A DNA stretch of 40,296 nucleotides, taken from positions 1 to 40,296 of the IMG/VR virus record IMGVR_UViG_3300045242_000085; one strand, 5' to 3'. Numbering within the stretch: position 1 is the stretch's first letter; each line of letters opens with the position of its first letter. Both the position numbers and the translations under genes were made by a program. Positions 14,314 through 21,300 of this stretch are shown one piece after another. The DNA is from a virus. A model generated the notes under the pieces. It did no database searches. It was not told where the DNA came from and saw nothing but the letters and a program-made list of their open reading frames with translations.

Positions 14314-14559
14314 TCAGTTGGTTTCACTTTCCTTGGAAACTGCGAGGTAGCTTCCGTCGGCGAGCTGGTACACCGCGCGACCCTGGAAGTTCTGCTCACG
14401 GGTCCATTCGTTGACCTTCTGCTGCTGCTTGGCCTCTTCATTGACTGCGTAAACAGTCACTGCTGAGGTAGCGGCAACGAAGGCAACGATGGCCCCGATC
14501 GTGAATGCTTCTTCATGGTCGGCGACGAACTGCTTGGCCTTACGGTAGGCGTTCTTCAT
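14314..14559 (-). CDS. Small single-pass membrane protein, 81 aa
   Basis: The protein starts MKNAYRKAKQFVADHEEAFT, followed by a hydrophobic helix (IGAIVAFVAATSAVTVYAVN) at about 22-41 and a hydrophilic tail with NFQGRAVYQLADGSYLAVSK. The tail motif AVYQLADGSYLAV resembles a short beta hairpin. The gene has promoter copy 4 directly upstream, CTAAGGAGAAACA before its ATG, and an intrinsic terminator after its stop, so it is transcribed alone. Its role is unknown; a membrane or lysis-timing function is possible but not shown. Confidence 0.7.
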   Translation of the reverse strand: MKNAYRKAKQFVADHEEAFTIGAIVAFVAATSAVTVYAVNEEAKQQQKVNEWTREQNFQGRAVYQLADGSYLAVSKESETN

Positions 14560-14580
14560 TGTTTCTCCTTAGTTATTGTG

Positions 14581-14612
14581 GCTTCATTATAGGGCATGTA
14601 TTTCTTGCGAGA
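14581..14612 (-). promoter_or_regulatory. Repeated phage promoter, copy 4
   Basis: The minus strand reads CTCGCAAGAAATACATGCCC, TATAAT (plus 14586-14591), then GAAGCC. This is close to the consensus of the set. The expected start of transcription is about 20 bases before the ATG at 14559, so the leader is short and holds only the ribosome site. Confidence 0.78.
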
Positions 14613-14642
14613 GAAAAAGCTTGAGCCCCTGTTACGGGGCTC
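14611..14642 (-). terminator. Terminator after the 61-aa membrane protein gene
   Basis: GAGCCCC (14623-14629) pairs with GGGGCTC (14636-14642). On the minus strand it is followed by AAGCTTTTTCTC. The stem is identical to that of the terminator at 14290-14309, so the two cassettes share terminator sequence as well as promoter sequence. Confidence 0.8.
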
Positions 14643-14650
14643 TCGCTGGC

Positions 14651-14836
14651 CTACTTGGTGTTCTTGACTCGGCGGTTCACCTCTTTCCTCCAAGTGCGTG
14701 AGTTGTTGGCCTCCACGGCAACCTGCGCGATCTTCGCAACCGCTGTGATGGCGGCGGCGCTGATCCCGATGACTGCCATGGGGTTCTCGTCCCATGCTTG
14801 CTTGATCTTGTCTTTGGCGTTCTGTACCTTGGTCAT
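14651..14836 (-). CDS. Small membrane protein, 61 aa
   Basis: The protein starts MTKVQNAKDKIKQAWDENPM, then has a hydrophobic helix AVIGISAAAITAVAKIAQVA (about 21-40) and a basic tail (NSRTWRKEVNRRVKNTK). The sequence is typical of small phage membrane proteins with the N-terminus amphipathic. It is a single-gene cassette: promoter copy 5 upstream, TTAGGAGATTACA before the ATG, intrinsic terminator after the stop. No family is recognised. The tail's Arg/Lys clustering suggests the C-terminus is inside the cell. Confidence 0.7.
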   Translation of the reverse strand: MTKVQNAKDKIKQAWDENPMAVIGISAAAITAVAKIAQVAVEANNSRTWRKEVNRRVKNTK

Positions 14837-14857
14837 TGTAATCTCCTAAGTATTGGC

Positions 14858-14888
14858 TTCATTATAGTGCTTGTAATTTCTGCGATCT
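14858..14888 (-). promoter_or_regulatory. Repeated phage promoter, copy 5
   Basis: The minus strand reads ATCGCAGAAATTACAAGCAC, TATAAT (plus 14862-14867), then GAAGCC. The GCAAGAA block is altered to GCAGAAA, while the -10 box and the downstream GAAGCC are unchanged. It drives the 61-residue membrane protein gene. Confidence 0.75.
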
Positions 14889-14901
14889 GAAAAAATTAAG
14901 G

Positions 14902-14942
14902 TCAGAAAAACAGAAACCCTGTGCAGCGGTTGGGCTGCACAA
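14902..14942 (-). terminator. Terminator after the 99-aa membrane protein gene
   Basis: TGTGCAGC (14921-14928) pairs with GCTGCACA (14935-14942). On the minus strand the hairpin is followed by GGGTTTCTGTTTTTC. It lies 26 bases after the stop at 14969 and before promoter copy 5. Confidence 0.78.
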
Positions 14943-14968
14943 GGTCTGTCTTAAGCTGAGTTGGTCGG

Positions 14969-15268
14969 CTATTGTACTTTATTCCGTCCGATCAGGCCGA
15001 ATGCTCGGCTGGTGATGACTCCGTTCTTCTCGAATCCCAGGATCATGGCGATCGCGATGATGTTTCCTGCGATAGCAACTATGGTCTCTGGCGACACTCG
15101 TGAGGGCTTCGGCTCTACGGCCTTGGCTTCCATGAGTGTCTTCAGGTTTGTAGCTGCTGTCGTGTAGACTTCATCTCCGACGTCATATCCTGACATCTCC
15201 GAGATCAACGTTTCAATCACCGGGTCGATGACACTTGGCTTCTCTTCGGGCTTGAATGGGTTGTACAC
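14969..15268 (-). CDS. Small conserved phage membrane protein, 99 aa
   Basis: The start is GTG (15268) with GAAAGGAAACC before it. The N-terminal half is acidic (YNPFKPEEKPSVIDPVIETL). The C-terminal half holds a hydrophobic helix (VSPETIVAIAGNIIAIAMIL) and a short end FEKNGVITSRAFGLIGR. The pattern 'AxAGNIxxIAMILxFEKxxVITSRAFG' resembles a conserved family I recall in Firmicutes and actinobacterial phages, often near DUF6353 genes. Function is unknown. It is a cassette with its own promoter, set inside a hairpin, and its own terminator. Confidence 0.7.
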   Translation of the reverse strand: MYNPFKPEEKPSVIDPVIETLISEMSGYDVGDEVYTTAATNLKTLMEAKAVEPKPSRVSPETIVAIAGNIIAIAMILGFEKNGVITSRAFGLIGRNKVQ

Positions 15269-15282
15269 GGTTGGTTTCCTTT

Positions 15283-15325
15283 CTCTGGCTTCATTATAGT
15301 GCTTGTTTATCTCGCGAAGCCAGAG
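15283..15325 (-). promoter_or_regulatory. Repeated phage promoter, copy 6, inside a 10-bp inverted repeat
   Basis: The minus strand reads CGCGAGATAAACAAGCAC, TATAAT (plus 15293-15298), then GAAGCC. Perfect arms CTCTGGCTTC (15283-15292) and GAAGCCAGAG (15316-15325) enclose the -10 box. The outer arm ends at the base next to the holin stop codon (15326). The hairpin could therefore terminate holin transcription, while the promoter in its loop starts the next gene. Confidence 0.7.
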
Positions 15326-15643
15326 TCAGAACGTTTCCTGCTTGACATTCAGCCGGATCTGGTTCTTGCCAGGAATGTCATCCAGCGGTGTTGCTATGTC
15401 CAGTTGATACCTCCCAGCCCTATCCGGGTCCACAAGAAGGTCTCCGTCCGTAGGCGGCGTATACTTGCCTGTGGAGATCTTCAGGATGACGCCGAGGAAC
15501 GTGTCGACCGCTATGATCGATCCGAGAACCTCCTCGGCATACGGGATGTGCCAGATGGTAGCTATGGTGAAATATAGCGTACCGAGAGCCGGCAGGTAGA
15601 TCTGCGCCCAGTTCTTGAGCGTGTCGTAGTGACGTTGAATCAT
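15326..15643 (-). CDS. Probable holin (r1t-type)
   Basis: The start at 15643 gives 105 residues: MIQRHYDTLKNWAQIYLPAL, then hydrophobic sequence LGTLYFTIATIWHIP and EEVLGSIIAVDTFLGVILKI, then a soluble tail. The two hydrophobic helices and the 'IYLPALGTLYFxIAxIWxIPYAxxVxGSIxAxDTFLG' pattern fit r1t-like phage holins. The protein would form the membrane lesion that lets the endolysin reach the wall. AGGAAC precedes the ATG. A longer frame upstream overlaps the Fn3 gene and is not used. The endolysin is far away at 38.4-39.3 kb. Confidence 0.78.
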   Translation of the reverse strand: MIQRHYDTLKNWAQIYLPALGTLYFTIATIWHIPYAEEVLGSIIAVDTFLGVILKISTGKYTPPTDGDLLVDPDRAGRYQLDIATPLDDIPGKNQIRLNVKQETF

Positions 15644-15650
15644 GTTGTTC

Positions 15651-16067
15651 CTAGCCGAGTGTTTTCCACACGCCTCCGGTACGAATATAAGGAATGGCCT
15701 GGTGCCACTTCCCTCCGGAACGGACGTACGGAATAGCCACTCTCCAGACGCCTCCCACTCGGATATAAACTCCGCCAGGCATCGTGATTGTTGATGAAGC
15801 AGACGGATTGGAATACCCGTCATCATTGAGTGCGTAGATGGCGAACGTGAAAGCCCTACCAGGAATGAGGCTGATTACGTTCCTGCTGCGGTTGTTGGCG
15901 GAACTGTCGTAATGCGCTCCTGTCATGGTGGCGGCGTTCCACCGTCTCATCAGATATGACTTGATCGGCTTCCCGCCAGTGCTTCCTGAGAGGGCCCAGG
16001 TGACCGTAACTGATGTCGGCGTGATGTTCGAGAACGTCGGCTTACCTGGAGGAGACGGTTTCGCCAT
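15651..16067 (-). CDS. Fn3-domain tail-associated protein
   Basis: This 138-residue protein starts MAKPSPPGKPTFSNITPTSV and contains VTVTWALSGSTGGKPIKSYL, ISLIPGRAFTFAIYALNDDG and YSNPSASSTITMP, the strands of one fibronectin type III domain (about 8-96). The C-terminal 40 residues repeat a GGVW/GGKW-type unit three times (IRVGGVWRVAIPYVRSGGKW, then IRTGGVWK), as seen at the ends of phage tail proteins. It likely sits at the tail tip or on the tail surface and may bind sugars. It follows the fibre-like gene by a few bases. Confidence 0.75.
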   Translation of the reverse strand: MAKPSPPGKPTFSNITPTSVTVTWALSGSTGGKPIKSYLMRRWNAATMTGAHYDSSANNRSRNVISLIPGRAFTFAIYALNDDGYSNPSASSTITMPGGVYIRVGGVWRVAIPYVRSGGKWHQAIPYIRTGGVWKTLG

Positions 16068-16073
16068 GTCGCC

Positions 16074-16358
16074 TCAGAGGATCTTGAAGTAGAGGTTGCC
16101 GTCGATCGCACCGCCGACGCTGTCGGAAGGCGCTGCCGTTCCCGAGCGGATGTTCAGGTTCGTCCGGGCTCCCTTAGCATCCGTTGCACCGGTGCCGCCG
16201 GCGTTGACGGGCTGAATGGCCGGACTGAGGGCCTTGACCTGAGCCACGAAATCCCTCGTCCGGTTGATCTCGGTAGCGCCGTCCTTGACGAGCCCAGCCG
16301 ATCCGGTATTCGGCACGAGGGGATAGCCCGCCTTGAGGGCGTCGTCTCCAATAGCCAT
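16074..16358 (-). CDS. Small tail-fibre-like protein, 94 aa
   Basis: The protein starts MAIGDDALKAGYPLVPNTGS and contains NAGGTGATDAKGARTNLNIR, the GGTGAxxAxxARxNL block typical of phage tail fibres. The end (GGAIDGNLYFKIL) resembles the start of a tip or collagen-like fibre domain. Its small size suggests a fibre fragment, an adaptor, or a tip protein that trimerises. It lies between the Gp37-like tail protein and the Fn3 protein, consistent with a tail-tip role. Confidence 0.7.
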   Translation of the reverse strand: MAIGDDALKAGYPLVPNTGSAGLVKDGATEINRTRDFVAQVKALSPAIQPVNAGGTGATDAKGARTNLNIRSGTAAPSDSVGGAIDGNLYFKIL

Positions 16359-16366
16359 GCTTTCTC

Positions 16367-17536
16367 CTATGCTTCGTCCCAGTTCTGATCGCTTGCGACG
16401 TCGGCCCAGTGCTCTCCGATCGGACGAGCGCGCCAGGTTCCTGGCAGGATGACGTCTTTCAGAGTCAGCGTCGGATATGAGAGTTCGCCACTGCCGTCAG
16501 ACACGAAGATCTGCTCCGTGACGATCAGCTGGTTGATGAACCCCTCAGGACTCTGCTCCTCAACAAGATCGCCGAGAGAGTAGTCGATCTCATACACGTA
16601 CGGCTGATACTGCGTCACTTCTCCGTCGTAAGCGTAGACAGCCGTGTTCTTGCCAAGCTCAGTCTTCCCTCGCTGCGTGAGAGCAGTGGTCAGGCCGGCG
16701 CCTAGCGGAAGATCGATGTCCTGTGCGTTGACCATGAGGACCCTGCGAGCGGCTCCTGAAACCGTAGCGTCAAAACCAGTCGCGTACACCTTCACCGCGT
16801 CGAGCTTGCCGAAGACGTAGGCCACGCTCTTCTGGTTCGCGATGGACTTCACGGTAGCCGTCTTGGAGATCGTCTCCATCTGCGGAGCGAACAGGACAGC
16901 ACCCCTCACGGACTGCATGGTCGTCCGGTCGTTGCCCATGTAGACCTCGAAATATACATGCCCTGTGTCGCCGTCCCTGATGAGCCGGAACCCGACAGGC
17001 CATGTCGTGGCGACACTAACGAGGTTGTTGTAAAGGCTATCCGGATCGAAGTCCAGCGTGACAGTGTCAGCCGGCTCCGGGATGGACCCTACCGGCAGAA
17101 GCCGTCCTGAGGTGTAGAACGGTATCCCGTCGTTCGCATCCAAGGCATGAGTCACGCAAACAGTGTTAAACATGGTTCGCATGATGTCAGCTGGATGTCC
17201 TGTGAGAGTCCACTTGGGCTTGGCTGTCAGGTCGTCGACCGCGGAATATGCCACCCTGTCCTCAAGGATGGCTTCCATCGACCGGCCGGTGACAGTGAGC
17301 TTCTTGATACCGTCCAAGGCGATTTCGTCCACGACGCTCTCAACCGTCATCGTACGGTACGAGCCAGTCATGCCGATCCGGATGCCAGGCTGCAGGAGGC
17401 TTCTATTGCCCTGATCAGAGTTGGTCAGGATCTCGAAGTCACCCCAGGCAGCATACCTCTCGGTCCAGACGAACGACTCGAACCCTTCAATGACCTCGGC
17501 TCTCCGGAGGCTATCGTCAAGAGTGAACCACTCCAT
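16367..17536 (-). CDS. Siphovirus Gp37-like tail protein, 389 aa
   Basis: The protein starts MEWFTLDDSLRRAEVIEGFE and contains SFVWTERYAAWGDFEILTNS, LTVTGRSMEAILEDRVAYSA and further beta-rich segments including YDGEVTQYQPYVYEIDYSLG and DLVEEQSPEGF. This matches the ReqiPepy6 Gp37-like family, tail-associated proteins that follow the distal tail protein in many actinophages. It probably forms the tail hub or adhesion complex. The start overlaps the Dit stop closely. No protease or lysozyme motif is visible, so enzymatic activity is not suggested. Confidence 0.8.
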   Translation of the reverse strand: MEWFTLDDSLRRAEVIEGFESFVWTERYAAWGDFEILTNSDQGNRSLLQPGIRIGMTGSYRTMTVESVVDEIALDGIKKLTVTGRSMEAILEDRVAYSAVDDLTAKPKWTLTGHPADIMRTMFNTVCVTHALDANDGIPFYTSGRLLPVGSIPEPADTVTLDFDPDSLYNNLVSVATTWPVGFRLIRDGDTGHVYFEVYMGNDRTTMQSVRGAVLFAPQMETISKTATVKSIANQKSVAYVFGKLDAVKVYATGFDATVSGAARRVLMVNAQDIDLPLGAGLTTALTQRGKTELGKNTAVYAYDGEVTQYQPYVYEIDYSLGDLVEEQSPEGFINQLIVTEQIFVSDGSGELSYPTLTLKDVILPGTWRARPIGEHWADVASDQNWDEA

Positions 17537-18358
17537 TCAGAAACCTCCGTATTTGACTATGTACCGGACCGTGTAAGGCGTGGGAGCTCCGTTGAAATAT
17601 ACGGTGAACTGGTTCGTACCTTGCTGAAGAGCGACCCAGCTCGACGTCTTGTCGAGAAGATAGAGACCTGAGACATCTACTCCGGATCTCCTGATCGCTA
17701 CCCTCTTGCTACCGGGATTGGTATCGATCGTGAGCTGGTCGCCGACTACGAAGTTCCCGGCCACACGGGTCTGCATGGTGATTCCGTCAGGCCTGGTGTT
17801 GACGATCCTGACTTCTCCGGAAACAACCGGGACCGTGATGTCAAGCGTGATCCCGGTATCTGTCGTCCCCGGATAGTCGATCATCGTCGTATCGCCGTCG
17901 ATCGATGAAGTGCTCTGGAGAACCGTCGTGTCCGGAGCATAGAGATCGGGGTCGTAGCACATCAAGGAGACGTTGATCTCCGGATCGGAAGTGAACATGT
18001 TATTGTCCACGTTCTCTACGACAGCGACAGTCCTTGCGAATACCCCACCAGGTCTGTCGTAGAGGCTGAAAGTGATGATTCCCTTCGGCATCAGATATGC
18101 GTAGAGATTGTCCCTGAGTCCGGCCACGTCATTCGTGACGTAGTCCGACTCAAGCCCGATCGTCATCGTGATGTTCCTGGGCTCCCGCCGGGCGTTCTGG
18201 AATATGGCCCCGTCCATGGTGGCGAGAGTTGATGACGACAAGGTTGCCTTGACAGGGTCTAGCCCCTGGATTTCCTTCACGACATACCCAGCCGTGGCAT
18301 CCGTCAGGGGAAGATACAGAGTCCCGCGAGGACCGTCGATGGTCACCATCGTAAGCAT
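17537..18358 (-). CDS. Distal tail (Dit-like) protein, 273 aa
   Basis: The protein starts MLTMVTIDGPRGTLYLPLTD and contains FQNARREPRNITMTIGLESD, LRDNLYAYLMPKGIITFSLY and EINVSLMCYDPDLYAPDTTV, all typical of siphovirus distal tail proteins (N-terminal Dit core at about 1-140). The C-terminal half is beta-rich (GITLDITVPVVSGEVRI and FTVYFNGAPTPYTVRYIVK) and probably a galectin-like or decoration domain. It lies immediately after the tape measure, the usual place. It should form the ring between tube and tip. Confidence 0.82.
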   Translation of the reverse strand: MLTMVTIDGPRGTLYLPLTDATAGYVVKEIQGLDPVKATLSSSTLATMDGAIFQNARREPRNITMTIGLESDYVTNDVAGLRDNLYAYLMPKGIITFSLYDRPGGVFARTVAVVENVDNNMFTSDPEINVSLMCYDPDLYAPDTTVLQSTSSIDGDTTMIDYPGTTDTGITLDITVPVVSGEVRIVNTRPDGITMQTRVAGNFVVGDQLTIDTNPGSKRVAIRRSGVDVSGLYLLDKTSSWVALQQGTNQFTVYFNGAPTPYTVRYIVKYGGF

Positions 18359-21300
18359 TACGGCAGGGCTCCCTTCACCTGAGACAGCTGGTTCTTGGTC
18401 TGACGGTAGATCTCAGCGCTGGAGAGCGCCACCGGAGAGGTGTTCGTCTGGTGGAACGTGACGTTTGTCCCTCCAGCGACGATGGTCGAGCCGGCAGCTG
18501 CGGAGGCTGCTGCCTGACTGAGATCGGATATGGTGGCCGCGGCTGTTGTCGCTACCGTTGGAGACAAGCCGGCCTGAGTCATGGCAGCAAGGTCGTCGAA
18601 ACCCCTCTGAGCCTGCGACAAGTCGATCACCGGAGTGATCGTCGGGTTCAGGTCCACCATGTCGTTCGCCATCGCCACAGAATTCTCCAGCGCCTTGAGC
18701 AGTATCGCACCAGTGTCTTCCGTAGCCTTGATGAGATCGCTGTGGTGATCGGTCATACCGAACATCAGACCCTCGATGATGCCGATACCCATCGCGTACG
18801 TGTAGTGCGAAGGCGAGAAGAACTTGATCGCCTTGCCCAGGGCGGATATGACCGACGAACCGATGCTGGCAGCCTTGCTGATGACCGCCCCGGCCTTGCT
18901 GGCCAGTCCGCCGGTCATACCGTCGATGATCGCTCCGGCAAGGTTCGCACCCGCAGCCTGCATAGCACCGCTGGATCCGCGGATCTGGCTCGCAAGGGTG
19001 TTGACGAAGTTGATGATCATGCGAATAGCGGCCGAAGTGATCCTGCCGGCCTGAGCACCCACGGCGTTGATGAACGCTATGACCACGTTCCCGCCGGCCT
19101 GGGCGATTCTCGGGATATTCCGTGCTATGCCGTTCAGGAATGCGACGATGATATCGCTGCCCTTCTGAACGAACTGAGGCATCCTTGCCGCTATCGCGGT
19201 CAGCAATGCCATCACAAGCCGGATCATGGTGTTCACGATCCTTGGCGTGTTGTTCGCGATCAGGTTCAGCATCGTCGTCAGGATCGCCTGGACAGCCTTC
19301 CCCACAAGCGGAACGACCTTGATGATCGCTTGCAGGATCGACGTCAGGATCGTCGTGAACGCCGCTGTGATAGCCGCTCCGCCCTTGCTGATAGCCTGGG
19401 CGAACATCACGATCCCTTGCCCGATCTTCTGCAGCGCAAACGGGATCAGGTTCAGGATGCTTGTCACGAACGAGACGATTGCTGCACCGGCCGTCAGGAC
19501 TGCTACGCCGATTGCCGTGAGGCCTGCGCCTATCGCCACTACCCCCGCGCCAAGGAGGAACATCCCCGCACCGAATAGGGCCATGGCGGCCGCCAGGCCG
19601 ATCAGTACGAGCGTGACAGGTGCCAGGAGGTAGCCGGCAGCGCCAAATATGACGAACGCGCCAGCCAGGGCGACAAAGCCCTTGATGATCGTTCCCCAGC
19701 TGAGAGACCCCAGTGTTATCAGGACGGGTACCAGGATCATCAGGGCGGCGGATATGACGAGCAGAGCGGCCGCACCCGGCAGAGCTCCCGCCATTGCGAT
19801 CATGGCGGCTGCAAGGATGACCAGTGCGCCGGCCAAGACGACCATGGACTTGCCGATAGCTCCCCAGGACATACCGCCCATGGAAGCCAGGGCCTTGGAC
19901 AAGATCGTCAGGGCGACAGACACCACCAGAAGCCCGGCTGCCGCTACCAGCATGTCAGGCATGAGCCGCATGGCAACAGCGATGATGATCAACGCTCCGG
20001 CCAGCTCCAGGAGAGCCTTGCCGATAGCCGCCATCGGCTGAGAGCCCATGATCTTCAGGGCAATAGCCATCGCGTTCAGGGCGACTGCGATCAGGAGCAG
20101 CGAAGCCGCGGTCTCGATGATCTGCTTGCCGCCGAACTTGTTGAAGGCAGCCATCACCAGCAAGAGCGCAGCGATAGTGCCTACGCCCTTGGCAAGAGAT
20201 CCGATGTTCATCCGCCCCAGGATCGCCACAGCACCCGCCAGGATGTTGATAGCAACGGCCATCAGGATCATCGCCGCAGCGGCAGATATGAGGCCTCTGG
20301 AGTTCGAGGACATCACCTTGACGGCTGCCACGAGGATGACCATCATCGCCGCGACTGTCACGATGCCCTTGGCGATCCCGTTCCAGTCAATGGTCGACAG
20401 GAGCTTCATGGCTCCGGCCAATATGACGATCGCGCCGGCCATCAGGACCATGCTCGCCGCGGCAGCTCCGACCCCGAATATGTTGATCCCAGTCGAGATC
20501 TTGCCGAGGATGTTCATCGCGAAGAGCAGCTGACCGAACATGACGCCCAGAGCTGTCAGAGATTTGCTCAGGCCGCCAGGGTCGATCGTCGACAGCAGGA
20601 AGACCGATGCCGCCAAGACTCCGACAGCTATGGCGATCTTCTCAAGCGTGCCGGCCTTGATCTGGTCCTGCATGGCCTTGAGTGAATCAGTCAAGGTGGA
20701 GAATATCTTCTTGATCTGATCCATGAGTCCAAGGCCGCCACCGCCGCCAGAGAAGAGACCGGTGATCTTCTTGATGAACCCGCGGACGGCAAGAAGGATC
20801 CCGCCGAGAAGCCCCTGGTTGATCAGATTCGCGACATTGCTCAGGTCTCCGCTTCGAAGGGCGTTGACCAGGGCATCCTTGATTCCGCTGAATGCCGCAG
20901 CGACCCTCTTGGCGAACGGTTTCAGTGCAAGTAGGGCTCTGCCGGCCGCACTTGCGAGGTTGTCTATGCCGCTTACCAGGAAGCTGAGTACCTTGACGGG
21001 AGCAGCCAGTATGTTTCCTAGCCCGCCGAAGAACTTCTCTAGCCCACCGCCGTTCTCAAGGACGTGCCGGAACCCTGTGATGAGGCTGGCAATCTTGGCG
21101 ACTAGGCCGAGAATTCCTCCGCCAACGCCGGTAGCCGCGGATATCAGCTTCCCGAAGACTGAGAATATGCCCTTGACGATGTCCACGCCGACCTTGATGG
21201 CGTCGAACAAGCCCTTGAATATGGTCTTGATGTTGTTCAGCGTCGACGAGCTGATCTTGATCCGGCCCATGAACTGCTCAAACGACTTGGACATCTCCAC

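Noticed and set aside
15644-15826. Extended N-terminus of the holin
   Set aside because: The added 61 residues overlap the Fn3 gene out of frame and would bury a good ribosome site. The short start gives a standard holin.
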